DNA of 64,000 nucleotides from Amycolatopsis oliviviridis (GCF_014654365.1 NZ_BNAY01000001.1:496001-560000); one strand, 5' to 3'. Shown: positions 26,896 through 36,093, numbered from the stretch's first letter. Notes: generated by a model not told the origin, from the sequence alone. A program made the numbers and translations.

Positions 26896-26916
26896 AGCCT
26901 CCAGTAGGGGGAGACT
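26896..26916 (-). promoter_or_regulatory. MerR-type operator in the DUF2268 promoter
   Basis: On the minus strand the sequence reads AGTCTCC-N7-GGAGGCT, a 7-bp dyad with one mismatch. It lies between a CTTGAG/ACTTGA -35-like element and a TTTACC -10-like element spaced about 19 bases apart. A long spacer filled by such a dyad is the hallmark of MerR-family activated promoters. The downstream gene is the DUF2268 protein (start 26881). No merR gene is in the window. Confidence 0.45.
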
Positions 26917-26991
26917 CAAGTCCTGGCGTCACGTGTCGTCCACTCGATCACGTGAAAGCACCGGCTCGGCCGAAATCGGGAGACCGAGGCT

Positions 26992-28377
26992 TCACCCGGC
27001 GAGGAACTCCGCCACCGCCTTCCGCCCGGCGTCACCCGGCTCGCGGTTCTGGATGGAATGCGCCGCCCCTTCGACGATCACGACCTTCCCCCGCGGCGCC
27101 GTCTTCGCTTCCTCGTAGGCCCATTCCATCGGCGTCGACAGGTCGTGGTCGCCGTTGAGCAGCAGCACCGGGACGTCCGGGAGCTTCCCGACCGGATTCG
27201 AACTCGGCGGCACGACAGGCCACGGCAAGCAGGTCTGGACGAACCCGACCCCGGTCGCGACTGCCGCGGTGAACGGCCACGTGTCCCGGGCGCTCAAGCG
27301 TTTTCCGGCCAGTTTCAGCAACGGCTCGCGGGCGAAGGCCGGTGTTCCGGCGTCGCCCCAAGGGAAACGCATGTCCGTGCACAGTGTGGCCGCGTGCAGG
27401 CCCGAACTGTACGAAGTGAGCGGATCCCCGCCCGACGCGAGATTCCGTAGTAGTGAGTCGAGTTTCGCGGTGTCGCCGTCGCGCGCGGCGCGCAGAGCGG
27501 TGATCAGATCGGTCCCCAGCGCCGAAGGGTTCCGATAAGTCGGGTCGACGAACTCGTAGGTGACGATCATGTCGAACAGCGCGACACCGGCCGCGGTGTC
27601 CCGGTTCCGGACCAGCCACGCGAGGTCCTCGGCCGGGTCGGATCCGCACGCGGGCGGCTTGGCGCACGCGTCGCGCAGCACTCGCGCGGTCGCCTTCAGT
27701 CCCTGGAGGTATAACGACTGGTCGATCGTCGCGTGGTGCGGGAGAACGGAATCGAGGATCACCTTGGAAACGTTGCCCGGATGCGCGACGGCGTACCGCG
27801 CGGCGGTTAGGGAGCCGTAGGAAACCCCGTCCACCACCATTTTCCGCGCTCCGAGTGCCCGGCGGAGCAGGTCGAGGTCGGCGACCGTCGAGTCGCTGCC
27901 GTAGAACCGCGCCTTGTCGCCGAGCGCCGCGGCACAGGCGGTGACCGCCTCGCGGGTCGGCGGTTCGATGTCGGAACTGCCGACCTGAGCCTGTAGTTCC
28001 GGGCAGTCGATGGCGTTCGCGCCGGTGCCCCGCTGGTCGATCATCACCAGCCGGTGACCGGCGAACACTTCCGGCATCCGGTCGAAAAGGCCGGTGCTGA
28101 ACGGGACGCCGGGCTGCCCCGGGCCGCCGGTGAGGAACAGCAGCACCTCTCGGGGCGCGTCCGCGTTGTTCGCGGTGGCGACCTGGAGTTTCAGCGTGCC
28201 GCGGGTGCGGCCGCGATGGTCGAGCGGAACGGTCAACGTCGAGCAGGTGAACCGCGCGTCGTGCGCGCAAGGCCGAGGCTCCTCGAGCCGTGGGCCCGCG
28301 GCGACGGCGGTGGCCGGTCCGGCGAGTCCGGCCGACAGGGCGACGATCGCGGCGAGGACGAGCGTTTTCGATCGCAT
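26992..28377 (-). CDS. Secreted alpha/beta hydrolase, tripeptidyl-aminopeptidase-like
   Basis: 461 residues with a Sec signal (MRSKTLVLAAIVALSAGLAGPATAV). The fold follows the SlpD/Tap family: CSTLTVPLDH, the oxyanion loop LFLTGGPGQPG, LVMIDQRGTG, the nucleophile elbow GVSYGSL (Ser about 197), then LNGDHDLSTPM (Asp) and VEGAAHSIQ (His). Exported members release N-terminal peptides or esters; the exact substrate is open. The start is set at the signal peptide; the frame extends far upstream without sense. It is divergent from the membrane protein at 28510 across a 132-base gap that must hold both promoters. Confidence 0.88.
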   Translation of the reverse strand: MRSKTLVLAAIVALSAGLAGPATAVAAGPRLEEPRPCAHDARFTCSTLTVPLDHRGRTRGTLKLQVATANNADAPREVLLFLTGGPGQPGVPFSTGLFDRMPEVFAGHRLVMIDQRGTGANAIDCPELQAQVGSSDIEPPTREAVTACAAALGDKARFYGSDSTVADLDLLRRALGARKMVVDGVSYGSLTAARYAVAHPGNVSKVILDSVLPHHATIDQSLYLQGLKATARVLRDACAKPPACGSDPAEDLAWLVRNRDTAAGVALFDMIVTYEFVDPTYRNPSALGTDLITALRAARDGDTAKLDSLLRNLASGGDPLTSYSSGLHAATLCTDMRFPWGDAGTPAFAREPLLKLAGKRLSARDTWPFTAAVATGVGFVQTCLPWPVVPPSSNPVGKLPDVPVLLLNGDHDLSTPMEWAYEEAKTAPRGKVVIVEGAAHSIQNREPGDAGRKAVAEFLAG

Positions 28378-28509
28378 GGACCGATTCTGACCAGGTCCGT
28401 TCGGCGCCACGCGAGGTTTCACCCAAGTTGCTCCGGTCGGACGACCCTGAGGCGGAACCCGGGAAAAGCCCGGATGGCCAGAGCGCCACCCGCCCCTAAC
28501 GTCGTGATC

Positions 28510-29403
28510 ATGATCCGACGGATACTGCTGACGCTGCTCGCCGGCGCGGCGGTCTTGCTGGTGCCCTGGACGGTCTACCTCGCGCATACGCTGCCCGACC
28601 GGTACGACACCGGCCAGTGGCGCGCGGCCTGGGTCGGCTTCGACATCGCCCTCCTGCTCTGCTTCGCGGCCGGCGCGTGGCTGGGGTCGCGCCGCCGCCG
28701 GGCGGCCGTGCCGCTGCTGTCCGCGACGGCCGCGATGCTGTGCTGCGACGCGTGGTTCGACGTCATGCTCGGCTGGACGTCGGCCGAACGGTGGACGAGC
28801 GTCGCCCTCGCCGTCTTCGTCGAGATCCCGGTCGCCGTCCTGCTGGCCCTCGCCGCGCGGCGGCTGCTGAGCGGAGCGATGCCGAGGAGAACGGTGAACC
28901 TGCGCGACATCGCCATGCGCGAGGACCCGCGATACCACCGGGTGACGCGGGAGCTTCCCGGCGGCGCCGAGGAGATCGCACGCCGGACGGGGCTCGACCG
29001 GACCGAGGTCACCGCATGCCTGAAAACGTTGCAGGAAACCGGATTCGTGCGCAGGAACCGGCAAGGGACCTGGACGTCGATCCCGCAGGACCTGCGTGAG
29101 CCGAGTCCGGACGACTACGACGGCGCGGACCGGGCGCGGGTCACCGCGTTCCTCGACGCGAAATACGCGAACGAAGTCGCACTGCTGTCCTGGGCCGCGG
29201 CGCACCGCGACGAGTTCGGCCCGTGGTCGACGGCTCAGCGGACTTCGACGCGGCTGACCGAAGAGGAATTCCGCGAACTGGACACCGAGTACCGCGAGCT
29301 GATCGCGCGGTACTGCCAACGCCGTCGGCGTCCGGCGGCGGACGAGAAGGAACTCTCGGTGCGCTTCTACGCGTTCCCGCCGCCGGAGACCGTGCCGTCC
29401 TAG
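28510..29403 (+). CDS. Four-helix membrane protein with C-terminal winged-helix domain
   Basis: 297 residues. Four hydrophobic helices span residues 4-123. A MarR/ArsR-like winged helix (about 147-188, PGGAEEIARRTGLDRTEVTACLKTLQETGFV) follows, then an acidic/basic helical tail in which YANEVALLSWAAAHRDEFGPW resembles effector domains of small HTH regulators. This would be a membrane-tethered DNA-binding protein. I do not recognise the family. There is no convincing ribosome-binding site, so translation may be leaderless; an in-frame GTG lies six bases upstream. Confidence 0.75.
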   Translation: MIRRILLTLLAGAAVLLVPWTVYLAHTLPDRYDTGQWRAAWVGFDIALLLCFAAGAWLGSRRRRAAVPLLSATAAMLCCDAWFDVMLGWTSAERWTSVALAVFVEIPVAVLLALAARRLLSGAMPRRTVNLRDIAMREDPRYHRVTRELPGGAEEIARRTGLDRTEVTACLKTLQETGFVRRNRQGTWTSIPQDLREPSPDDYDGADRARVTAFLDAKYANEVALLSWAAAHRDEFGPWSTAQRTSTRLTEEEFRELDTEYRELIARYCQRRRRPAADEKELSVRFYAFPPPETVPS

Positions 29404-29410
29404 GACCGGA

Positions 29411-30082
29411 CTAGGGGTGCCGCCAGGCCAGGAACGTCTCCAAGGTGGTCAACCGGTGCTCGCGCACGGCCAGTTCGATCTCCCCGGCGGGCGCGTTCCG
29501 GTCGAACAGGTCGAGGATCTTCTGGTGCTCCTGCACGGATTCGTGCGCCCGGCCGGGGACGAAGCTGAACGTCGACGTGCGCAGCCCCGCCAGCCGGTTC
29601 CAGCCGCGGTTGACCAGGTCGAGCACCTGCGGATTGGGACAGGTGCCGAACAGGACGCGATGGAAGTCGCGGTTCAGCGCGGTGAACCGCGACGGCTCGA
29701 AGTTGTCCAGGCAGGCGGTCAGCTCCGCGTTGAGCCCTTTGGCCTCGTCGAGCACCTCGCCGGGCAAGGACGGCGCCGCCAGCGCGGCGGCGTAGCCCTC
29801 GACCAGTGCGAGCGTCTGCATCGTGTGCTGGTAGTCGCTCTCGTCGACCATCGCGACCTGCGCGCCGATGTTGTGCTCGTAGGTGACCAGCCCTTCGGCC
29901 TCCAGCCGCCGGACCGCCTCCCGGACGGGCACGGTGCTGACCCCGAGTTCCTGCGCGATCTGCCCGAACACCAGCCGGTAGCCGGGGGAGAAGGTGCCGT
30001 CGTCGATCCGCGCCTTGATCCAGTGGTAGGCGATCTGCGACTTGCTCTTCGCGGTCGAGTTCACCGCGTCGCCTGCGGTCAC
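29411..30082 (-). CDS. GntR-family (FadR subfamily) transcriptional regulator
   Basis: 223 residues. The N-terminal winged helix contains IAYHWIKARIDDGTFSPGYRL, then ELGVSTVPVREAVRRLEAEGLV, the GntR signature. The C-terminal helical FCD ligand domain has the metal-binding pattern of FadR relatives (LNRDFHRVLFGTC and EHQKILDLF). The GTG start at 30082 overlaps the stop of the aldehyde dehydrogenase (GTGA), so the two form an operon. The regulator probably senses a carboxylic acid made by that pathway and represses the operon; this is inference. Confidence 0.9.
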   Translation of the reverse strand: MTAGDAVNSTAKSKSQIAYHWIKARIDDGTFSPGYRLVFGQIAQELGVSTVPVREAVRRLEAEGLVTYEHNIGAQVAMVDESDYQHTMQTLALVEGYAAALAAPSLPGEVLDEAKGLNAELTACLDNFEPSRFTALNRDFHRVLFGTCPNPQVLDLVNRGWNRLAGLRTSTFSFVPGRAHESVQEHQKILDLFDRNAPAGEIELAVREHRLTTLETFLAWRHP

Positions 30083-31512
30083 GAGTAGTGCAGCCAGACT
30101 GATTTGATCTCGGTGTACGCGTCGATCGCCCACGGGCCCATCTCGCGCCCCCAGCCCGACGCCTTGTACCCGCCCCACGGCGCGGCCATGTCCGGGATCG
30201 GCGGCATGTTGACGAACACCGCGCCCGCCCGGATGCCGTTCGCGAACCGCTGCGCGACGCCGAGATCGCGCGTCCACACGGTGGCCGCGAGCCCGTATTC
30301 GGTGTCGTTGGCGCGGGCCAGCAGTTCGTCCTGATCGTCGTAGGCGGTGACGGCGAGGACCGGGCCGAAGATCTCTTCGCGCATGATCGTCATGTCGTCG
30401 GCGACGCCGGCGAACAGCGTCGGCGAGTAGAAGTAGCCGTCGCGGTCGACGGCCTGGCCGCCGGTGACGAGGTCCGCGCCCTGTTCGCGACCGGTCGAGA
30501 CGAGGAAGTCCACGTGCTCGCGGTGCTTCGCGGACACCAGCGGCCCGAGCTGGGTGGACTCGTCCAGGCCCGGTCCGAGCTTGAGACCCTCCAGCCCCGC
30601 GGCCAGCTTGGCGACGAACTCCTGTTCGCGCTTGCGGTCCACGAAGAACCGGGTGTACGCCGCACAGACCTGCCCGCTGTTCAGCGTCGCGCCCGCGAGG
30701 TTGCCCGCGACGGCGGCGTCGATGTCGGCGTCGCGTGCGATGATGCTGGGCGCCTTGCCGCCGAGTTCGAGGGTGAGCCGTTTGAGGTTCGACTCCGCGC
30801 TGGCGGCCGTGATCAGCTTCCCGACCGCGGTCGACCCGGTGTAGGACAGGTGGTCGACGTCGCCGTGCCCGCTCAGGAGCGCGCCCACCGAGCCGTCACC
30901 GGTGACCAGGTTGACCACGCCCGGCGGGAACCCGGCCTCTTCCACCAGCTCGACCAGCCGGATGCTGGTCAGCGGGGTGACCTCGCTGGGTTTGATCACC
31001 ACGGTGTTGCCGGTGGCCAGCGCGGGCGCGAGCTTCCACACCAGGATCATCAGCGGGAAGTTCCACGGCGTGATCAGCGCGTTCACCCCGACCGGCTCGC
31101 GGCGGGTGTAGTGCAGCGTGTCCGGGAAGGACACCGGGTTGGTGGTGCCCTGGATCTTGGTCACCCAGCCCGCGAAGTACCGCAGGTGCTCGGCCGCGCC
31201 GGTGACGCTGACCTGCCGGGAGATCCCGATCGGCTGGCCCTGGTCCCGCGTTTCGAGCGCGGCGAGCTCCTCGTGGTGCGCGTCGACCAGCGCCGCCAGC
31301 TCGAACAGCAGCGCGGCCCGCTGGACCGGCAGCAGTCCCGCCCAGGCGGGGTCGTTCAGCGCCTTCCGGGCGGCACCGACGGCGGCGTCCACGTCGGCGG
31401 ACGACGCGGTCCCTACTTCCTCGATCACCTGGCCCGTGGCCGGATCGTACGTCGGCAGCGACCCGCCTCCGGCGGCGGTCCACTGTCCGTCGATGAACAG
31501 GCGTGTGGCCAT
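30079..31512 (-). CDS. NAD(P)-dependent aldehyde dehydrogenase
   Basis: Oxidises an aldehyde to the acid. The 477 residues show ALITPWNFPLMILVWKLAPALATGN, the cofactor loop YTGSTAVGK, the general base in LTLELGGKAPSII and the nucleophile in NSGQVCAAYTRFFV. The ending is typical: NMPPIPDMAAPWGGYKASGWGREMG. The start at 31512 has GAGGAG upstream. The gene is divergent from the GMC oxidoreductase, suggesting an alcohol-to-aldehyde-to-acid pair. It could also take aldehydes released by the copper amine oxidase 20 kb away. The substrate is not determinable. Confidence 0.95.
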   Translation of the reverse strand: MATRLFIDGQWTAAGGGSLPTYDPATGQVIEEVGTASSADVDAAVGAARKALNDPAWAGLLPVQRAALLFELAALVDAHHEELAALETRDQGQPIGISRQVSVTGAAEHLRYFAGWVTKIQGTTNPVSFPDTLHYTRREPVGVNALITPWNFPLMILVWKLAPALATGNTVVIKPSEVTPLTSIRLVELVEEAGFPPGVVNLVTGDGSVGALLSGHGDVDHLSYTGSTAVGKLITAASAESNLKRLTLELGGKAPSIIARDADIDAAVAGNLAGATLNSGQVCAAYTRFFVDRKREQEFVAKLAAGLEGLKLGPGLDESTQLGPLVSAKHREHVDFLVSTGREQGADLVTGGQAVDRDGYFYSPTLFAGVADDMTIMREEIFGPVLAVTAYDDQDELLARANDTEYGLAATVWTRDLGVAQRFANGIRAGAVFVNMPPIPDMAAPWGGYKASGWGREMGPWAIDAYTEIKSVWLHYS

Positions 31513-31650
31513 GGCTAGCTCCTCCTCGACCGGTGTGTGATCGAGTATCGGGCGCCACGCGGTCCCCGGTCTTGCCCGCCAGGGCACGCCGATTGTCGGC
31601 CAGCGAACCGAATCCGCCGGACCTCGTCACGGCTTGCGAGGGTGGGGGAC

Positions 31651-33096
31651 ATGGACGTCATCGTGGTGGGAGCGGGTTCGGCCGGTTCGGTGGTCGCCAG
31701 GAGACTGGCCGACTCCGGGGCATGGGTCACCCTGCTCGAAGCGGGCGGGCCGGACACCAACCCGGCCATCCACGACCCTTCGCGGGCCGGGGAGCTGTGG
31801 CACGGCCCGGAGGACTGGGACTACTACACCGTGCCGCAGCCGCACGCGGCGAACCGGCGGCTGCATCTGCCGCGCGGCAAGGTGCTCGGCGGGTCGCATT
31901 CACTCAACGCGATGATCTGGGTGCGCGGCGCCCCGGCCGACTACGACGGCTGGGACCTGCCCGGCTGGCGGTGGGACGACGTGCGCCCGGTCTTCGAGCG
32001 GATCGAGAAGGATCTGCTCGACGTCGTGCCGAACGAGCCGCTGCACCCGATCCAGCAGTCCATTGTGGACGCTGCCGTGCAGATCGGCCTGCCGTTCAAC
32101 CCGGACTACAACGGCGACGAGCTCGACGGCGTCTCGGTGCAGCGCGTCACCACGCGGGGCGGCCAACGGCTCAACACCTGGCTCGCCTACGGGCAGCCCG
32201 CCATCGACCGGATGACCGTCCACACGGGAGCGCTCGTGCACCAGCTGCTCTTCGAGGGCGACCGGGTGACCGGCGTGCTGGCCGAAGTGGACGGCGAACT
32301 GCGGAAGGTCTTCGCCGACGAGGTCGTGCTCGCCGCCGGCGCGCTGGCCTCACCGGCGATCCTGCTGCGCAGCGGTGTCGGGCCAGTCGACGAACTGGAG
32401 GTGCACGGCATCGACGTCGTCGCCGAACTGCCGGGGGTCGGGAAGAACCTGCACGACCATCTGCTCTCGCCGGTCATCTTCGCGACCGATCGCCGTCAGG
32501 TCGACCCGCCCGCGCCCGGCCGTTCGGTCACGCAGACGCATCTGTTCTGGCGCAGCCGTCCCGGGCTGAGGGTGCCCGACACTCAGCCGATCCACTTCAG
32601 CGTGCCGATGTACGAGGAGTGGATGACCGGTCCGGAGACCGGGTTCTCACTGATGGCGGGCATGGTCACGCCGCGCAGCCGCGGCAGTCTCCGGCTTTCG
32701 GGGCCGAGCCCGCTCGACGAGCCGCTGATCGACCTCGCCGCTCTGGAGGACCCGGCCGACTTCGAGAGCCTGGTCGCGTCGGTGGAGCAGTGCCGGGAAA
32801 TCGGCCGCGCGTCCGCGCTGGCCGACGACTGGGGCGCCCGCGAGCTCTACCCGGGGCCGGACGCCGACGTCCGCGAGTACGTCCGGCGGACCGCCATCAC
32901 CTACCACCATCAGGTCGGGACCTGCCGGATGGGCACCGACGCCGAATCCGTGGTCGGCCCGGACCTCACCGTGCACGGGCTGAGCGGGCTCCGCATCGCC
33001 GACGCGTCGGTGCTGCCGCGGGTGACCACGGGCAACACCAACGCGCCGGCGGTGCTGGTCGGCGAGCAGGCCGCTCGGTTCATGCTCGGCCGATAG
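31651..33096 (+). CDS. GMC-family FAD-dependent alcohol oxidase/dehydrogenase
   Basis: 481 residues. The FAD-binding Rossmann motif VVGAGSAGSVVARRL is at residues 4-18. GMC signature one PRGKVLGGSHSLNAMIWVRG and signature two VVLAAGALASPAILLRSGVG follow. The catalytic C-terminus carries YHHQVGTCRMG and the Asn of VTTGNTNAPAVLVGEQAA. Such flavoenzymes oxidise primary alcohols (choline-, alkanol- or aryl-alcohol-like) to aldehydes. Divergence from the aldehyde dehydrogenase supports a two-step oxidation. The ATG is preceded by GGTGGGGG. The 3' end overlaps the convergent hydrolase gene by 17 bases. Confidence 0.93.
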   Translation: MDVIVVGAGSAGSVVARRLADSGAWVTLLEAGGPDTNPAIHDPSRAGELWHGPEDWDYYTVPQPHAANRRLHLPRGKVLGGSHSLNAMIWVRGAPADYDGWDLPGWRWDDVRPVFERIEKDLLDVVPNEPLHPIQQSIVDAAVQIGLPFNPDYNGDELDGVSVQRVTTRGGQRLNTWLAYGQPAIDRMTVHTGALVHQLLFEGDRVTGVLAEVDGELRKVFADEVVLAAGALASPAILLRSGVGPVDELEVHGIDVVAELPGVGKNLHDHLLSPVIFATDRRQVDPPAPGRSVTQTHLFWRSRPGLRVPDTQPIHFSVPMYEEWMTGPETGFSLMAGMVTPRSRGSLRLSGPSPLDEPLIDLAALEDPADFESLVASVEQCREIGRASALADDWGARELYPGPDADVREYVRRTAITYHHQVGTCRMGTDAESVVGPDLTVHGLSGLRIADASVLPRVTTGNTNAPAVLVGEQAARFMLGR

Positions 33097-34003
33097 TGCG
33101 GCGCAGCCAGGAGGCCCGGGTGGCGCGTGCGGCCCGGGCCACCTCGCTGTCCGGGGCGAACCGGTCGAAACCGTGGTACGCACCAGACCAGACGTGCAGT
33201 TCAGTGGGCACACCCGCCTGCCAGAGCCGACGCGCGTAGTCGACGTCCTCGTCGCGGAAGATCTCGGCCGCGCCGACCTCGATGAAGGCGGGCGGGAGCC
33301 CGGTGAGGTCTTCCGCGGTCGCCGGGACCGCGTACGGCGAGGTCTGTCCATTCAGGAGGGACCGCCAGCCGAACTCGTTGGCCTCCCGTCCCCAGACGCC
33401 GCGTTCGGCGAATTCCAGGGTGGACGCGGAGTCGTTGCGGCTGTCGATCATCGGGCACAGCAGCAGCTGACCGGCCAGTGCCGGTCCGCCGCGATCCCTG
33501 GCCAGCAGGGCGATTCCCGCGCTGAGCCCACCACCCGCGCTACCGCCGCCGACGACCAGCCGGGCGGGGTCGAAGCCGAGTTCGGCGGCGTTCTCGACCA
33601 TCCAGGTCAGGCCCGCGTAGCAGTCCTCCAGCGGCGCCGGATGCGGATGTTCGGGCGCGAGCCGGTAGTCCACGGTCACCGCGACGAAGCCGAATTCTTC
33701 GACCAGCGCGACCATCCGCGGCAGATCGGCGAACCGGTCGTCCAGCACCATGCCGCCGCCGTGGATGTTGTAGAACCCCGGCGCTTCCCGGGCTTCCCGG
33801 GGCTTGACGACGGTCACGACGACGTCGGTGCCGGGAACCGTCCGGTCTTCCCAGACGAGATCCCGGTCGCCGATCGCCTCGGCACAGGTCAGGTTCATCT
33901 CGGCCATGGCCTGCCGCATGCCCGCCAGCGATTCCGCGCTCAACGGCGGCCCGGACGGCAAATCCTTGAGCGCCTCGGCGAGTTCGGGGTCGAAGGCCGT
34001 CAC
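33080..34003 (-). CDS. Alpha/beta hydrolase, hormone-sensitive-lipase (HSL) family
   Basis: 307 residues with the HSL oxyanion motif FYNIHGGGMVLDDRF, the YRLAPEHPHPAPLEDCY segment and the nucleophile elbow GGGSAGGGLS. The acid GAAEIFRDEDVDYA and the histidine GAYHGFDRF complete the triad. It hydrolyses small esters in the cytoplasm. The GTG start overlaps the stop of the aldo-keto reductase (GTGA), so it is the last gene of the operon 36072 to 33080, whose promoter holds a CTAC-N4-GTAG site. A paralogue lies at 46472, in another operon with the same site. Confidence 0.92.
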   Translation of the reverse strand: MTAFDPELAEALKDLPSGPPLSAESLAGMRQAMAEMNLTCAEAIGDRDLVWEDRTVPGTDVVVTVVKPREAREAPGFYNIHGGGMVLDDRFADLPRMVALVEEFGFVAVTVDYRLAPEHPHPAPLEDCYAGLTWMVENAAELGFDPARLVVGGGSAGGGLSAGIALLARDRGGPALAGQLLLCPMIDSRNDSASTLEFAERGVWGREANEFGWRSLLNGQTSPYAVPATAEDLTGLPPAFIEVGAAEIFRDEDVDYARRLWQAGVPTELHVWSGAYHGFDRFAPDSEVARAARATRASWLRRTIGRA

Positions 34004-34959
34004 GGTCCCTCCGGGTCGACGATGTCACGGTCCGCCCAGTGCGGCTCGACCAGCGCGCGGAGTTCTTCCGCGCCCACACGCTCGACGAGGTCCACCGCGC
34101 CCAGGTTGTCCTTCAGCTGCTCGGTGCTCGTCGCGCCGAAGAGCGTGGTCGTGTTGGCCGGGTGGGTGAGGGTGAAGGCCAGGCACAGCTGGGCGGGCGT
34201 CGCGTCCAGTTCGGTCGCGATCTTCGCCAGCTCCGGGGCGGAGGCGGCGATGCGCTCGCGGATGTCGCCGGGGTCGCGGCCGACCTGACGAGCGCCGCTG
34301 TTCTTGCCCAGCAGGACACCGCCTTCGAAGATGTCCGAAGACTGGAGCGTCACCCCGAGTTCGCCGAACACCTTCTTGAAGGGCTCACCGTCCGGAATGG
34401 ACCGGCGGGCGACGCTGTATTTCAGCTGCGCGATGGCGGGGCCGGGTACGTTTTCCGCCGCGGCGAAGTCGTGCAGGGCCTGGATCGTGGTGGCCGACCA
34501 GTTGTTGACGCCCCAGTGGAGGATGAGCCCGGCCTCGCGGAGTTCGTTCAGATCCAGCACCAGGCGGTGCAGATCGGTGTCGTCACGCCGGAGATCGCCC
34601 AGCACCACCAGATCGGCGTGCTCGACGCCCGCGCGGAACAGCGCGTTGTCCAGCTGGTCGCGGAGGTTGTGCTCCGGGTAACCCTCCAGCCAGAGCTTGG
34701 CCGAAAGCAGGTAGTCCTCGCGCCGGAGCCCGGCCGCGCGGACCATGGCGGAGAACAGCACGTCGGTGTAGACCGGGGTGGCACCGGGGAATCCGTAGAC
34801 CCCGACGTCGAAGAGCGTGATTCCGGAATCGACCGCGGTACGGACGAGGTTCACCGCCTCGCGGAAGTCCATCCGGTCGTAGGTGTGCCAGGAGCCGAGC
34901 GAGAGCACGCCGGTGAGCGGGCCGTCGCGGCCGATGCGGCGCTGGGGGATGACGGGCAT
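34000..34959 (-). CDS. Aldo-keto reductase (atypical tetrad)
   Basis: 319 residues of the (beta/alpha)8 AKR fold. It contains LGSWHTYDRMDFREAVNLVRTAVDSGITLFDV, LSAKLWLEGYP (catalytic Lys), HWGVNNWSATTI, QLKYSVARRS and the cofactor end DNLGAVDLVERVG. Asp, Tyr and Lys of the tetrad can be placed. At the position of the catalytic His (normally L-I-H-x-P) the sequence reads VVLGDLRR, so that His appears replaced. The paralogue at 38205 has the same change (VVVGDYFER). The start has AGGAG spaced well. It is the middle gene of the MDR-AKR-hydrolase operon. Confidence 0.88.
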   Translation of the reverse strand: MPVIPQRRIGRDGPLTGVLSLGSWHTYDRMDFREAVNLVRTAVDSGITLFDVGVYGFPGATPVYTDVLFSAMVRAAGLRREDYLLSAKLWLEGYPEHNLRDQLDNALFRAGVEHADLVVLGDLRRDDTDLHRLVLDLNELREAGLILHWGVNNWSATTIQALHDFAAAENVPGPAIAQLKYSVARRSIPDGEPFKKVFGELGVTLQSSDIFEGGVLLGKNSGARQVGRDPGDIRERIAASAPELAKIATELDATPAQLCLAFTLTHPANTTTLFGATSTEQLKDNLGAVDLVERVGAEELRALVEPHWADRDIVDPEGP

Positions 34960-34968
34960 TCGAGTCTC

Positions 34969-36072
34969 CTAGGGAAGGCGGGGATCGATGACGGCTTTGA
35001 GTTCGCCGAGCCGCGACATCGACTCGACGCTCTTGGACGCTTCGGAGAGCCCGACGGGCGCGCTGAACAGGTCGTCCCAGGGCATCCGATCGGCGAAGGC
35101 GCGGAAGAAGTCCACTGAGCGGTGGTAGTCGGCGATATCGCCGTTGAGCGAGCCGACGACCGTGAGTTCCTTGCCCATGACGGTGCCGAGCGCCACGGGG
35201 GCGGGCAGGGGACCGGTGGAGCCGACGACGGCGATCGTGCCGCGCTGGGCGGCGAAGGCCACGGCCTCTTCACCGATGGTCGGCCCGCCGGCGAAGTCGA
35301 AGACGTGGTCGGCGCCGTGGCCGCCGGTGAGTTCCTTGACCCGTTCGACACGGTCTTCGACGGTGCCGTCGACCGGGATCGTCGCCGTCGCCCCGAAACG
35401 TTCGGCGGTCTCCAACCGGTCGGCGGGGCCGCCGATGGTGATCACGTCGCCCGCGCCGGAGATCCGCGCGACGGCGGTGGCGAACACGCCCAGTGCGCCG
35501 GCGCCCTGGACCACGACCGTCGCACCGGGACGGATCCCGCCGGAGCGTGAAACGGCCCGCAGTACGGTTTTGCCCGCGCAACCGGACATCGAGGCCCAGG
35601 TGTCCTTGACGTCGTCCGGCAGGAGGAGTTTGGCCGCGCCGGGTGTCACGTAACAGTACCGGACGAGGCCGCCGGTGGCGTACGGGAAGACGTCGGAACG
35701 CTGGAGAAAGCCGTATCCGCGCTTCTCGCAGGCGACCGGTTCGCGCAGGATCGTGCAGCCGTAACACTTTCCGCAGGTCGACTCGGACCAGCCGATGCGG
35801 TCGCCCTCGGTGATCTCGCGGCCGAGGGTGTCGGTGGTCCCCGGTCCGACGGCCACCACCTCGCCGACCATTTCGTGACCCAGCACCATCGGGAGCATGC
35901 CGGGGAAGGTCATCTGGCCGGACCAGATGTGCACGTCGGTGCCGCACAAGGTGGTGCAGGTGATCCGGACCAGCGCGGCGCCTGGTTCCGGCTCTTCCGG
36001 TAGCGGTAGTTCCCGCAAGGTGAGCGCGGAGCCGTGTTCGGTGAGCACCGCCGCTTCGGTTCTGTTGACCAT
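34969..36072 (-). CDS. Zinc-binding alcohol dehydrogenase (MDR superfamily)
   Basis: 367 residues. The catalytic zinc ligands are Cys in TTLCGTDVHIW and the His-Glu of LGHEMVGEV. The structural zinc lobe is CGKCYGCTILREPVACEKRG, and the NAD(P) site VVVQGAGALGVFATAVA. It resembles threonine/sorbitol-type dehydrogenases. The start is fixed by MVNRTEAAVL; no clear ribosome-binding site precedes it, and the CTAC-N4-GTAG operator lies ten bases upstream of the ATG. It heads the operon that continues with the aldo-keto reductase and HSL hydrolase, and is divergent from an amidohydrolase. Confidence 0.93.
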   Translation of the reverse strand: MVNRTEAAVLTEHGSALTLRELPLPEEPEPGAALVRITCTTLCGTDVHIWSGQMTFPGMLPMVLGHEMVGEVVAVGPGTTDTLGREITEGDRIGWSESTCGKCYGCTILREPVACEKRGYGFLQRSDVFPYATGGLVRYCYVTPGAAKLLLPDDVKDTWASMSGCAGKTVLRAVSRSGGIRPGATVVVQGAGALGVFATAVARISGAGDVITIGGPADRLETAERFGATATIPVDGTVEDRVERVKELTGGHGADHVFDFAGGPTIGEEAVAFAAQRGTIAVVGSTGPLPAPVALGTVMGKELTVVGSLNGDIADYHRSVDFFRAFADRMPWDDLFSAPVGLSEASKSVESMSRLGELKAVIDPRLP

Positions 36073-36081
36073 CTTTTTAGT

Positions 36082-36093
36082 CTACAGTCGTAG
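36082..36093. promoter_or_regulatory. CTAC-N4-GTAG operator (site 1)
   Basis: CTACAGTCGTAG lies in the 50-base divergent gap between the MDR dehydrogenase (start 36072) and the amidohydrolase (start 36123). It is short enough for one bound repressor to block both promoters. The same 4-4-4 palindrome occurs at 38155, 45370, 45444 and 48221, plus a degenerate copy at 45325. Confidence 0.75.
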
